NCBI GenBank assembly: GCA_020740775.1
Contig: JAHEWK010000010.1
Coordinates: forward strand, 1,302,001 to 1,366,000
Length of the DNA stretch: 64,000 bases
Reading direction: 5' to 3'
Source: Ilyonectria destructans
Taxonomy: Eukaryota > Ascomycota > Sordariomycetes > Hypocreales > Nectriaceae
Below are positions 22,558 to 33,040 of the stretch, in pieces. Each line of letters starts with the position of its first letter. Position 1 is the first letter of the stretch. The translations under genes were made by a program, and so were the position numbers. The notes beneath the pieces were generated by a model. That model saw nothing but the letters and a program-made list of their open reading frames with translations, had not been told where the DNA came from and made no database searches.

Positions 22558-25080
22558 ATGTCGGACATGCTACAACCGCCCACCCCCACCGCCCCCGAGA
22601 GGCCCGTCCTCGAGAGGCGGCGGTCGCGGAACCCGCTCAAGAATCTCATGCAGCATCTGTCTGTGGAGCCACCTGAGGATGACGATGAGAGACAGCCAAG
22701 GCGAGGGTCTTTGATCCGCCGCATCAGCTGGCGCAAGAGCCGCAGCCCTTCCGCCCACTCCGACAGATCGGGCGGCCAACCGCAAGATCCCACCCTATGC
22801 CAGGGATGTGCAAGCTGGGCTGCTGATATTGACTCGACCTTTGATGAGATGGACGCGTCCTTCCTCAAAGCCTTGAATCCAGGATCTGCTGATGCTTTTG
22901 ACAACAAGGAGCACTCGATGGGTCGGCTGCACGAGCTCGAGGAGAACCGTTGGTCCACCAAGTGCCCGCTCTGCAAGTTGCTCCTCTCTGTACACATCCC
23001 CAGCGAGGGTGAAGGCGACCTCTTCCTCTCCGGCTTTTCTAGCCGTGATACCAACTACTTGATTGACACAAACACCATGTTTGAACAAGAGCACCCAGCC
23101 AAGGGTAAAGCTAAGGGCTATAGCCCGGCATTCCTGGGAGTCGTCCCCAAGAAGAGTGGCGATGGTGCACTGAGCTGGGATGTAAATGCCGACTGGTTCC
23201 GCGGCGCTGGCATGCTGTACAGAACGATGCCAGAGTTCCAGACAGAACTTCTCAGTGCCGTGAGCGCTGTGAGCGGGAGGTCTGAAGGAAAGCACTCGCG
23301 AGGACCGTCTTTGTCCGACAACCAGGGCTGGGCTAAACGGGGAATTTGGGGTCGTGAAATCCAGCAGGCTATCGACATGTCCGTGGGGCAGGACTGGCTG
23401 CGCTATTGCGAGTTTTACCACCAGGGCCGATGTGGACGAAAGCCAATTAATCGCGAACTTCCCGGATTCCGCCTGGTAGATTGCGCAAAAAGCCCCCCGA
23501 GGGTGGTTGATGCCTCTATCTCTGAGCGCTATGCAGCACTCAGTTACGTGTGGGGGAGGAAAACAGCGACATCAGAGACGACGTGGCCCAAGGTCATCTT
23601 GGACGCCATCATCGCCACCAAGGATATGGGAGTCCGGTATTTGTGGGTGGATCGTTTGTGCATGGATCACTTACTACCGAGGGACAAGCTAAATCAGATT
23701 GCTCGAATGGACGAGATCTTTGAGGGTGCCATTTTTGCCATCATTGCGGCCTGCGGCGAGGATGCGAATCATGGTCTGCCTGGAGTTGGTTCGACGACTC
23801 GACCGGCTCAGCCGAAGTACGAGTTCGTCAACTCAGACATCACGCTCGTCTCAAGTCTCCAGGATCCGCGGTTGGCGATCAAGAATTCAGCCTGGTACAC
23901 GCGAGGTTGGACCTACCAGGAAGGTTTGCTCGCGAGGAGGCGACTCATCTTCACCGATCAACAGATGTACTGGGAGTGCGAGGGCATGTGTTGCCCCGAG
24001 TCGCTAGTCCTGCCTTTGGAGATGTATCATGACATGGAGGAACAGCGGATGTGCGACTTTATGCGACCGGGTCTCTTCAACGGCGTGTCCTTTATCGACG
24101 GCAGCTGGGAGCGGTGGAAACGACTTCCCAGCAAGGCTGAGGAGCCGAGCACGCTGAGCATCTTCCGTGAGTCGGACCAACACATTAGTAACTACACGCG
24201 ACGCGATCTCACCTACGACGACGACTCTCTGAATGCTTTCTTGGGAATTTCACGACGCCTGGAGACTACCATGGGCCGAGGCAAGGTCATGAACCTGTTG
24301 GGAATCCCTGTTTGGACACCACCGATGGATGAGCGTACCGGTCCGGCCAGAACACGGGATCTCTTCGCCCTGTCGACGTGTTTCTGGCACCACAAGGACG
24401 GCGTGATCGCGCGGCGACGCACACACATGCCGAGTTGGACGTGGGTAGGCTGGAAGGGCGCCGTTGACATGTTCTCGTCGATTGTCATTGCCGACCCTGA
24501 TGGCAAGGCCAAGGAACGGAAGCAGAACAACCACCACTATGTGACCGCGACACAATTCACACGAAACGACTCCAACTCTCTTCGGTGGACGTATTCTCCC
24601 AACATTACCCTCACCAATCAGGACGGCAGCATCGCCTACGACTTTGGCGCCACTGACCTCGCTTCAGGCAGGTCACCGAGGCCACCTGCTCTCAATATCC
24701 AGCCATATGGGATTCATGTGCCCAACCCATTTGTGCTGGACCGAGTCAAGGCCAAGACACACGCGGGGGGCTGGATCTTCAACCGAGTGAGCGTCGATGT
24801 ACGATTAAGCCGCGGCGTGGGTGGTATTCGCGAGTACATCGAACAACACGCAAAGGGCCAGCAGATGACACTACTCTGGTTCGTTGAAGAAGCGCTGATC
24901 ATGCTGCTGGTTGTCGAGCGGACGGAACGTGATGGCCGGGTTGTGTGGGAGCGCGTGGGCCGCATGCGTATGAGCTTCCCCGAGGACGCCAAGGAGGTGG
25001 TCCTGCGGTACGGAAAGCTGGAGAAAATGGTCGAGGACCTGCCGCTGCGCCGGCTGGGTGCGGACATTGTCATTGAGTAA
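22558..25080 (+). CDS. HET-domain (heterokaryon incompatibility) protein
   Basis: A single 840-codon exon. Residues 1-75 are basic and Ser/Arg-rich. A Cys-containing region follows (CQGCASW near 80, CPLCKLLL near 140). The HET core begins at about 325 with YAALSYVWG, continues with YLWVDRLCM (about 362), then IARMDEIFEGAIFAIIAA and GEDANHGLPGVG, the three conserved blocks of PF06985. A GWTYQEGLL block near 455 and a cysteine-containing MYWECEG segment complete the domain. The C-terminal 300 residues resemble those of other large fungal HET proteins but have no named domain. Such proteins trigger programmed cell death on fusion of incompatible hyphae; individual targets are usually unknown. 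ATG 22558 is the first in-frame start and the frame is intact. Confidence 0.93.
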   Translation: MSDMLQPPTPTAPERPVLERRRSRNPLKNLMQHLSVEPPEDDDERQPRRGSLIRRISWRKSRSPSAHSDRSGGQPQDPTLCQGCASWAADIDSTFDEMDASFLKALNPGSADAFDNKEHSMGRLHELEENRWSTKCPLCKLLLSVHIPSEGEGDLFLSGFSSRDTNYLIDTNTMFEQEHPAKGKAKGYSPAFLGVVPKKSGDGALSWDVNADWFRGAGMLYRTMPEFQTELLSAVSAVSGRSEGKHSRGPSLSDNQGWAKRGIWGREIQQAIDMSVGQDWLRYCEFYHQGRCGRKPINRELPGFRLVDCAKSPPRVVDASISERYAALSYVWGRKTATSETTWPKVILDAIIATKDMGVRYLWVDRLCMDHLLPRDKLNQIARMDEIFEGAIFAIIAACGEDANHGLPGVGSTTRPAQPKYEFVNSDITLVSSLQDPRLAIKNSAWYTRGWTYQEGLLARRRLIFTDQQMYWECEGMCCPESLVLPLEMYHDMEEQRMCDFMRPGLFNGVSFIDGSWERWKRLPSKAEEPSTLSIFRESDQHISNYTRRDLTYDDDSLNAFLGISRRLETTMGRGKVMNLLGIPVWTPPMDERTGPARTRDLFALSTCFWHHKDGVIARRRTHMPSWTWVGWKGAVDMFSSIVIADPDGKAKERKQNNHHYVTATQFTRNDSNSLRWTYSPNITLTNQDGSIAYDFGATDLASGRSPRPPALNIQPYGIHVPNPFVLDRVKAKTHAGGWIFNRVSVDVRLSRGVGGIREYIEQHAKGQQMTLLWFVEEALIMLLVVERTERDGRVVWERVGRMRMSFPEDAKEVVLRYGKLEKMVEDLPLRRLGADIVIE

Positions 25081-25798
25081 GGAGTTGGGACGAGAAGCAC
25101 CAGGCGAGAAGCTTGGAATGGGAAGATTTTTCGGCGGGCGAGCATCATACGCATATATAAACTTGTCTAAAGACATGTTTGGGATTTGGGAAAACGTAGC
25201 ATTATTGTAATTGATGGGATAGTTTGGGAACATCGAGCGAGATAGAGCGAGCCTTATTGGGAGGGCGAATTAAAAGAGCATCTCACACCCTTTGACCGAC
25301 ACTGTCCCGGTATGTTGGATGATGAGAGCTGAAAGAGAGTCGATTTTAGCTAAGGTCGAGGTTCAAAGGGCACTTACCTGGTGGAGGCTGAGAATCAGGG
25401 TGAGGGACCTCATGAAGGCGTCTGGCATCTCTGGCGTATTGGCCGAATGTGGCCAAAGAAGTGATCCGATACATCCTGGGTTGCTGGAAGTGCGCAATTT
25501 AGGGGTCAGGATTAGGGTCGAGGTTTAGAGTGGAGGTTTCTTATTAGTAGTACAGTAATTTACAGAGATTTAGGCCGGATCACACTTGTCTGTCGCATTT
25601 CCTGATTCTCCTCATGCACCAGACATTCTCGGCCTCTTCTCGCTGCGCAGAAGACCCATCAAGCAGGCCGTGTGCTCGCCCTTTGACGCGTCCCTCGTCC
25701 TCCAGAACGCAACCCAGCGTTTGCAACCCGAGGCAGTCAAAAGTCCGCAACGCGGACGCTCTCAAGCTCGTTCACATCGGCCACATTTCTCTCTCTCT
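25081..25798. other. Spacer between convergent HET and nuclease-like genes
   Basis: It contains a diverged duplicate of the 3' end of the neighbouring minus-strand gene (listed separately) and short G/A-rich stretches. No additional gene. Confidence 0.55.
25604..25670 (-). repeat. Diverged duplicate of the nuclease-like gene tail
   Basis: The string CAGACATTCTCGG...GCGCAGAAGACCCATCA occurs here and again at about 25794-25852, where it encodes the last residues of the minus-strand gene. The two copies are about 188 bases apart. They differ mainly by C/T transitions plus small length differences that break the frame in this copy. A weaker similarity may extend another 60 bases. It reads as a local tandem duplication followed by decay. 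Confidence 0.7.
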
Positions 25799-27300
25799 TC
25801 ATGCATCAGACATTCTCGGTCTTTTCTTGCTCGGCGCAGAAGACCCATCAGGGGGGGACCTCGCCTTGGGTCCCCCAGCGCGTCGTTTCTCTTCCTCACT
25901 GAAGATATCCAAAGCGCGCTTGACGTTGTTAAAGCGTTCGTCCATTCCCCAGTCGATAATGCTTCGGACACAGTTGCGAAGCGCGAGGAACTCTTCAGGG
26001 CGTTCCAGTACGAACTCCTTGATCTTTTGCGCTAGAATCAAGTCGTCGTCACTCTTCCAGGATACAAAGAGCTTTGCAATCGTCCCGTTCATGGCGATGC
26101 CGAAGGAGGTGCTGTCTATTTGCGGTACATTCTGACGCCGGCATTTTCTGAGCAGAGAATTCAGGCGCTCAGCGTTGTTGACACACGTGGCGATGGCCCC
26201 GAGGCATTGGTTAGTCGCTACCTAAAGACACCCGCCAGAGGGGCCGTCACCCTTGAATTCGACGGCCAAGAAAGGAAAGACCGAGCCTGAGGAATTTGCT
26301 ATCAATATATCTTCTGGTTTCTTCTTCCCACAAAGCTGTTCCTGCTGCAGCAAAGAGAAGTCGTTGGGCACGCGGTAACCATAGAGAGTATCAGGGATGG
26401 GGTTGCTGACTTTCATGTTGGAGGAAAACGAAGGAACAAGGCGTTTGTCCATGGGCTGTCTTTCGATCCACCGTTCTTCATCCCCCTTGAAGAGAACAGA
26501 TGCGATTTTATTCTGGAAGAACTTTTCAAGCTGGGTTTCACCTGACATGTCGCCAAACGCTTCCAAGGTCATTAGGGCGTCATCGGTCATGGGTGGGCGA
26601 GGAGACATGCGAGCCTCTTGAACGAGATTGCAGAGCTCGGAAACGGGTTCTGGCAGTTTGTCCCGAGGGGGGCGAAGTTCGATCTTGTTCGCAGCCAAGT
26701 ACACTCTGTACTGAGGGTTTTCAACTGGCCTGGTGTAGGGTGTGCTGGTACCAGTCTGTGATGGCGTAGGGGGGTTCGTAGGGGGGTTTGTCGGGGGCCG
26801 GTAGGAGGAGGGAGTACCGGGGCGGGCCATGCTGCTTCCACGTCTAGAACCCATTGTGGGCGGTGCCGTCTTGCTGAGTGGAGGGCTGCTTGAAGGTGGC
26901 CGGATATTACGGCAAGACTCTGGGCGTCTCTGTTGATGAGACTCAGGGCGAGGAAATACCGCGTCAAGCCAGCTCGCGACGTGAGCGCGGACGTCAGGTT
27001 GGAGATGCTCGTTGAATGAGAGATCCAGGGCGACAGGAGTGACCAGGGCCTCTAGTAGTGAGGCGGTCGAGGACCTGGTGTGGCGAGGGACAGGCTGAAG
27101 GATCTCCTGGAACACAAAGTTAGCCATTGCCAAGATGAATGACGATTTGGACATACAGGAGCATCCGGTTTCTGGTCGTCAAGGTCATAACACGTCCGCT
27201 TAGTCGGTGACGGCGGCGGTGAGACAGCCGAGATACAGCTGATGGGACGCTTGCCCGACTGAGTGAGCGGGAGAGAAGAAGTCCTGTCCTTTTTTTCCAT
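25799..27300 (-). pseudogene. PD-(D/E)XK-nuclease-like fungal protein with one in-frame stop
   Basis: Exon 1 is 27157-27300 and exon 2 is 25799-27106 (minus strand), joined by a 50-nt intron (GTATGT donor, GCTAAC branch, TTCCAG acceptor). The frame is continuous for 483 codons except for TAG at 26222-26224 (codon 343). It sits between the motif AVEFKGDGPSGG and VATNQCLG. In relatives that I recall, a Leu-Trp-Val-Ala-x-x-Gln-Cys stretch follows the ExK motif, so TAG most simply replaces a TGG tryptophan codon. Downstream sequence is still clean coding (IAKLFVSWKSDDD, FVLERPEEFLALRNCV). The N-terminus is Ser/Pro-rich with a KRTCYD segment, suggesting a nuclear protein. Glu331/Lys333 (ExK) fit restriction-endonuclease-like folds (DUF7924-like or similar); the exact family is from memory. 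Alternatives are a sequencing error or readthrough. Confidence 0.72.
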
Positions 27301-27304
27301 GCTG

Positions 27305-27307
<3 letters not shown>

Positions 27308-27347
<40 letters not shown>
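27308..27347. repeat. GA dinucleotide microsatellite (about 20 units)
   Basis: An uninterrupted AG/GA run starting eight bases before (upstream on the minus strand of) the nuclease-like start codon. On the coding strand this is a CT run in the 5' leader. Confidence 0.9.
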
Positions 27348-27354
<7 letters not shown>

Positions 27355-27640
27355 AGAATTGGCGAAAAGGGAAAACGGAGGAGCTGGTAGGAGGTTAGAG
27401 CAGAGGCAGTCCGTAGTCTGGGCAACCGTCGCGACTGAGGCCATGTAATGATTCACGGAAGATGACTTGTTGAGGGCGCTGTGAGCGTGAAGTTTGCAAG
27501 TGACTCAGTTTGTTGTTTGTTTGCTTGTTGACGAGGTCACGAGGAAGAAAGGTGAACGCGACGCAACGGAAGGCGCTCCGCTAGGCAGCAAAGCAATGAA
27601 TCACTGAACAGCCTTGTGGATGACATAGGTCCGCGAGTTA

Positions 27641-27683
27641 GAGCATCTTGGAGCAGAGCATCTTGGAGCAGAGCATCTGGAGC
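27641..27683. repeat. 17-bp tandem repeat, 2.5 copies
   Basis: GAGCATCTTGGAGCAGA is repeated directly, ending in a partial third copy GAGCATCTGGAGCA. Small intergenic tandem repeat. Confidence 0.8.
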
Positions 27684-27814
27684 ATGCGACTGTTGCCATG
27701 TCGATTCGTCTCCGCCCTCTGGTGTTGAGATGGAATCCTAATACCTTCGTCCGTTTTCATCAGCCTAAGACAACTCTTACCCTGACCTTGTTTAGTTTAA
27801 GTTTTTATCCCTTT

Positions 27815-27905
27815 ACCTTGAGGTATGAGTTCCCCCTAACCTTGAGGTATAAGTCCCTCCAATCTTGAGGCATAAGTCCCTCTAACATTTGAGGTAAAAG
27901 GCCCA
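27815..27905. repeat. About 24-25-bp tandem repeat, four diverged copies
   Basis: Units start with CTTGAGGTATAAGTCCC and variants (TTGAGGTATGAGTTCCC, TTGAGGCATAAGTCCC, TTGAGGTAAAAGGCCC). The copies differ mainly by transitions. Intergenic. Confidence 0.75.
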
Positions 27906-28366
27906 ACCCTAAATATCAGCAGCCCTTGAGCCTAATCCTGTCCCTAAAACCGGATTCCGAAAACCCGGTCCCAAAAATCCGGAGCTCGGCTCGTACCGTG
28001 GAGGTTGGCGAAGTCTAATGGAGGCAACATCCGGTATCCACTCGGACCTTAAAACCCTGGCTGGTCACAGATGATTCGACAATTGGACCGATTACCCCGG
28101 ACTGCGCATTTCAAACCCCCGGCCACTATTGGTGCTTGACACTTTGGATGATGGAGACGGGTCCTTGATGGATGCCGAGTGCGGTGGCCTGCGGTGGCCC
28201 GCTATCGGCCGAACCATCCGGCACTCGGAACATCTCATCTCTCTCAGGTGCCATCGGCCTTATTTTAAGTGCGACGTGACGAGCGATCTAAGTTAAGCGC
28301 TGCAGAGGCGCGCCGGATGAACTGGAAGGCGCTGTAAGGTGTGGCACGGGGCTGTAGGGCTCTCCG

Positions 28367-28396
28367 GTTTAGTGGATTTAGTGGATTTAGTGGACT
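28367..28396. repeat. 9-bp TTTAGTGGA tandem repeat
   Basis: Three consecutive copies of TTTAGTGGA(T) in the leader region ahead of the Sec14-like gene. Simple repeat. Confidence 0.75.
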
Positions 28397-28723
28397 CAAG
28401 GTGCCAATAGAGTCCCGTAGACGTCATTTCAAGGTGACCCACACCCGCTCCTGCCCCGCCACCCGCCCACATCGACGCGGGTTGCTACTCGCTGACGTTG
28501 GTGCAGTTGATGAGATTATCGCTTTACTGGGACTTTTTCTGCATCCGATGCTTCCGCAACTTCCGCGCGAGGCTACTGGCTCTCTTTTCTTCGGGACGGA
28601 GATCATTCGCTTTGTTGTTTCCACTCCGACTTCGCTCGCATCTTTCCTCCGTATCTGCATCTGTATCTGCATCTCCATCCTCCATCCTCTGCATCTTTGC
28701 GACTGCGACTGCGACCTGCCATC

Positions 28724-30196
28724 ATGACGGCCGATCACGACGCCCTTTCCGCTACCACCTCCGCCCCGGCTGCCCGAGTCAAGTCATCGGCTTCCACCCT
28801 CACCGAATATGGCTACCCGCGCTGCCACTTTGGCCATTTGACCCAGCCCGAGGAGGAAGCCTTCACGCGCTTCAAGGCTGTGCTCGAGGAGCGAGGCCTG
28901 CTAAAGCGAGGCCCTCCCGCGTCTCACGACGACCCGTTGTTGCTGTACGTCGAAGCTGTCTCGGGATTGATAAGCAAGCGATCATGCTGACAGAGGAATA
29001 GCCGATACCTCCGCGCCCGCAGATGGAACGTCGAGGATGCCTTCCAGCAGTTCAAGGACACCGAGGAATGGCGAGTTGCCAACGACATTGAGGTCCTCTA
29101 CAACACCATTGATCTTGATGCCTATGAGTCAAGCCGTCGGCTGGTATGTCGCTTTCCCACCCTTGCCGCTTATCAAACCCCAGACATGAGCCGCTAACAA
29201 CACCAGTACCCCCAATGGACCGGCCGTCGCGACCGCCGCGGAATCCCCCTCTACGTCTTCGAGATCCGCACCCTCGACGCCAAGTCGGTTGCCGAATATG
29301 ACAAGGTCGGCGCCACCAGCACCTTCTCCAAGGCCAAGTCAGACGGCAAGACACCCTCCGGCCTGCTCCGCCTCTTTGCCCTCTACGAGAACCTCACCCG
29401 CTTCAACATGCCCTTCTGCACGCAGCTCACGGACCGCGAGTTCCCCGAAGTCCCCATCACCATGAGCACGAACATTGTCGACGTCTCCGGTGTCGGTCTG
29501 AAGCAGTTCTGGAATCTCAAGGCTCACATGCAGGTCGCATCGCAGTTGGCCACCGCCCACTACCCGGAGACGCTTGATCGCATCTTCGTTATCGGCGCTC
29601 CATTCTTTTTCAGCACCGTCTGGGGTTGGATCAAGCGCTGGTTTGACCCTATCACCGTCTCGAAGATTTTCATTCTCGGCAACCATGAGGTCAAGTCGAC
29701 ACTCGAGAGCTTCATCGAGCCTCGCAACATCCCCAAGAAGTACGGTGGCCAGCTGGACTACAAATTTGGTCAGCTGAGTATCCCAGACGAGAACTGGGAA
29801 GGCGTTGTAGTGTGGGAGAATGGACACAAGGGATTCCCTAGTGGACCTTTGCTGTGGGAGGAGGTTGACGACGGCAAGCGACTGGCCTGCGTCGCCCGGG
29901 GCGCCAAGAATGGCAAGCTTCGAAACGAGAGGATCTGCACCGTGCCAAAGACCTTTACCGCCCCGGTCCTAGAGACGAAGGAGGTCAAGCCACAGACCAA
30001 CGGCGTCTCCGCCGCGACGGAGACTGAGGTAGCCGAGGGCACCCAGACTGCTGATGCAGACACCCGTGATGACGGAGTGCAGACCGACGATACCCTGCTG
30101 AGCGACGACGTCCAGGAGAAGCTCAAGATCAACGGCGAGGACAAGGGCAAGGCGATCGACACGACCCCCGCGCCAGCCCAGACGGTTGTGGTATGA
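28724..30196 (+). CDS. Sec14/CRAL-TRIO domain phosphatidylinositol-transfer protein
   Basis: Three exons (28724-28944, 29002-29143, 29207-30196) encode 450 aa. The introns are 57 and 63 nt with GTACGT and GTATGT donors. The N-terminal CRAL-TRIO-N helices include LRYLRARRWNVEDAFQQF, split by intron 1. The lipid-binding domain contains NIVDVSGVGLKQFW, HYPETLDRIFVIGAPFFFS and a late PKKYGGQLDY, the canonical Sec14 order. The C-terminal 120 residues are acidic, Thr-rich and probably disordered. Proteins of this type move phosphatidylinositol/phosphatidylcholine between membranes and stimulate PI kinases at the Golgi or plasma membrane. Several Sec14 homologues exist in fungi, so whether this is the essential Sec14 or an Sfh-like paralogue cannot be decided here. 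The start is the first ATG of exon 1 and fits the domain boundary. Confidence 0.92.
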
Positions 30197-30622
30197 AAGG
30201 CATGAACAATTTCTTTAGAGTGAAGGATATAAATTTGGAATTTTTGGATACCCGGATGGGGTTACTTTTTTTAGGAGGACGAACGGGTGGGACGGACTTG
30301 GATATCAAGCACACGTGGATTGGTTGACTCGAACCGAACCGGGAGCAGCCGATGCAACACAGCTCGGGTACATCGTTGGATCACCATTTTGGAACATTCT
30401 ATCATAGAACATCTATATGTATATCGCTATGGGGCGGGTTACGACCAATCCCACACCCGGAGGTATATATACGGCCCTCGCCGCATAATTTTCGTTCCAT
30501 ATCCTTGCGTTTATCCGTGGATCGCTCGTTGTATCTATCATCGATCTCTTGACACTTTGCATCTCTTGCATCTCAAAACTCTACTCTTATGAACCCTTGG
30601 GTCCCTCGTCTCAGTCTGCCCT
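30197..30622. other. Spacer between convergent Sec14 and MDP1 genes
   Basis: 425 bases of 3' untranslated and spacer sequence. A TATATATAC-like string lies near 30464. No gene seen. Confidence 0.6.
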
Positions 30623-31348
30623 TCACGCAGCCATCCCTGTCGAAGTTGGCGCCTGGATGTGCCCTCTTCTCGTCCGCCACTTGAGCACACCCTTCTCGAT
30701 CTCGCTCCATGATGTACCATCCCGGATGAGGTACATGGTGACACCTAGGCTCTCGGTTTCAAAGTTCCGGGGTTCGTCATCGAAGAACAACATGTCCTCG
30801 TAGCGAATCCCCGTGCGCTTCTGTATGATCTCAAAGTGCTTCAGCTTGCTCCCCGGGTACGCCTCGATGCCACCCTCGAACAGATCCGTCGCGCGCTTCG
30901 CCTTCTCGGGCTTGCTGGGCGCGGTCGCATCGTCGGCGGGAGGGGGCGGTGGGATGTGGATAATCTTCAGCAGGTCGCGCGCAATGTTGGGAGTGGGCGT
31001 TCGCGAGGCGACGGCCATGCGCACGCCGGCGCGGGGCAGCGTGTACATGATGCTGGGGACGTCTTCGTAGAAGGCAAACTCCTCGCCGTATTTGTCGATG
31101 CCGGCGGAGTGGGTGCTGTTGGGCTTCAGGGGCATGGTGACGTGGGTGTCGACCCAGAAGGGCCAGAGGGTGTAGTCGAGGTCGAAGACGACGAGCTTCG
31201 GGAGGGGGAGGGCCGGGTCGGCGAGCGAGGCGGGGAGTAGCGTGAGGGCGGCATTGGTGGTCGACGTGGATGAAGTCGTGATAGACGAGAGGGAGGAGAG
31301 CGTGGAGGAGCTCGGGGGGAACGAGTTCTTGGAGAGCTTCTTCGGCAT
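30623..31348 (-). CDS. Magnesium-dependent phosphatase 1 (HAD superfamily)
   Basis: Intronless, 241 aa. HAD motif I appears as FDLDYTLWPFW (around residue 55), with the nucleophile and acid/base Asp pair in DLD. Motif II is in MAVASRTPTPNIARDLL, a basic residue is supplied by the GSKLKHFE segment, and motif IV is FFDDEPRN. The LWPFWVDTH sequence after motif I is characteristic of the MDP-1 family (PF12689), proposed to dephosphorylate protein tyrosines or, in animals, fructosamine-6-phosphates. The N-terminal 45 residues are Ser/Thr-rich and low in complexity; a weak mitochondrial targeting role is possible but not shown. The gene is convergent with the Sec14 gene. Substrate in fungi is unknown. 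Confidence 0.9.
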   Translation of the reverse strand: MPKKLSKNSFPPSSSTLSSLSSITTSSTSTTNAALTLLPASLADPALPLPKLVVFDLDYTLWPFWVDTHVTMPLKPNSTHSAGIDKYGEEFAFYEDVPSIMYTLPRAGVRMAVASRTPTPNIARDLLKIIHIPPPPPADDATAPSKPEKAKRATDLFEGGIEAYPGSKLKHFEIIQKRTGIRYEDMLFFDDEPRNFETESLGVTMYLIRDGTSWSEIEKGVLKWRTRRGHIQAPTSTGMAA

Positions 31349-33040
31349 GGTTGCTGGCGGGTGTGACTAGATGATTTGGGGAAATTCTAGTAAAGCGTGA
31401 CTGGAAGATGCGCAAGGACCAGAGTAGCGACAGTTGGCGATGATGTCGGAGCAAAGTTATGGTGTTGAGGCTGCCTGCTGCGATAACGCTCCCTATCGCT
31501 TCGTTCGCCGATTTAGGGCTTTGTTGGGATGGTCGGTGCTGCCCCGCAGTCCTCTCAGTGGGGGAAGGAGCCTAATTCGCTCTCTGAGATGGGACCCTCC
31601 ACCGTGATGTGACGTAGATGCATGCTTGGTCGTGCACGTGGCATTGCTTGTGTTTAATCGTATGCCTTTTTATCTGTAGGCAGAGGAATTCGGTGTCTCT
31701 AAGTCGGCTTGAGTGAGTATGGGAAGTTGCTGCCTCTGGTTAGTGACCATCGGGGCACTGGAGTGTGTCCATGACCTGTATGGGCTCGGCCTAGTCTGCC
31801 CCGATCAACTTCTGCCTTCCCCTGGTCTTCATGCGGCGCATGGAACTACCTTAGCTGCTTTTACCCCGGAGAATCCAGAATAGGCAAACTTTCCTAGAAC
31901 GGAAACTTGTGACATTGATACCGGTTGAAGGGAAATCTGGGGAGAGGCTGAGGTCCCGCTAGCGATTCTTCTTGATCTATCCGGCTTCTCCGTGCTGGGT
32001 GGCGTGCTCCATAGCGCTGGTACATCCGCCACAATGCAACATACCAAGTTGTCATGGGAGCGTTATCGCTGCAAGGAAATATTCAGCAGATACGGAGTAC
32101 CCTCCCTGTGAACCAACTGCCTATCAAGTGGAATTGCAATGGTATTTATGGACATCGCGGAGTCCCCTGCCTCCCCACGTACACCTGAAAATTCTCACCT
32201 TTTTCTCTTGAAACCCTGAAGCCTGCAAACGAGAACGCCGACAGATCCCCCAGAAACGAACGAACCAATCGTCTCTGGCTGGCCCGGGAAAAGCCATGTG
32301 ATGGCGTTTTTTTCTCTACTTGCAACTCATTGGGTCCTCGGTGACGACGGCCCTGCCCCATCCTCGTTTCTCTCTAGTCGGACCCTGGAAGACCCTGCTG
32401 TCCCTGTTCCAGGGAAGAAATGCCACTGTTACCCCGCAGTTTTGGTGTCGTTTCCCTGTCTGGAGCAACTCTCCCCGCCGCTGCAGAAGGTTGCCCCGTG
32501 TTGGCGTTTGCGGGGACTGCGCAACTTCAGTGCACGACAGCCTGTGCTGAGTCACGTTCCCTCGCCGTTAGCGCTTGTTTCTGGCAAATAGCGGCCCCCT
32601 AATTCGCCCAAAGGCGAAAGCGTTCCGCCGCCTTCGGGGGAAGTTTCCCTCTTCAGGCATTCCCCATCGCTCCTTCCCCATCCCCATCGTCTCCCCCATT
32701 TTCCGCACGCACGCACATACCGTCCCGCGTGAACAACCTTGTGCCTCAGGCCGCGGCGCTTCTCGCTCATCAGTCTCGCCCCAAGACTTTGTCTTTTGCT
32801 GTCGTGAAACCAGAGCAAAAAAGACCAAAACGATGAAGAACCACGTTGCCTGCTGACCTGGTACCTCACGACAATTCCCTCTCGGCCGCCTGGCAATTCG
32901 CGTGACTCAATTGTCCTGTCGCGCCACAAGTCGACTCACTTCCCCTTGAAGAGGAAGAAGAGCGCAAGGGTGGACTCAAATCTGAACCGTAACGCGCGTA
33001 CGCAAACACGGCAACACCACGCAGAGTCGCACAAACCATC
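31349..33040. other. Intergenic between divergent MDP1 and Zn2Cys6 genes
   Basis: 1.7 kb. All frames are short or overlapped; no domain. The last 300 bases are C-rich leader. No repeats beyond short simple runs. Confidence 0.55.

Larger units (their letters stand above)
27301..28723. other. Intergenic between divergent nuclease-like and Sec14 genes
   Basis: Shared promoter space of 1.4 kb. It holds a GA microsatellite and three short tandem repeats (listed separately) but no domain-bearing frame. The last 100 bases before the Sec14 ATG are pyrimidine- and GCATCT-rich. Confidence 0.55.

Noticed and set aside
29339..29827. 162-codon minus-strand frame opposite the Sec14 gene
   Set aside because: Antisense shadow of a well-supported exon; no independent motif.
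30831..31454. 207-codon minus-strand frame rich in His, Arg and Pro
   Set aside because: An out-of-frame reading of the MDP1 gene, whose own frame has clear HAD motifs.
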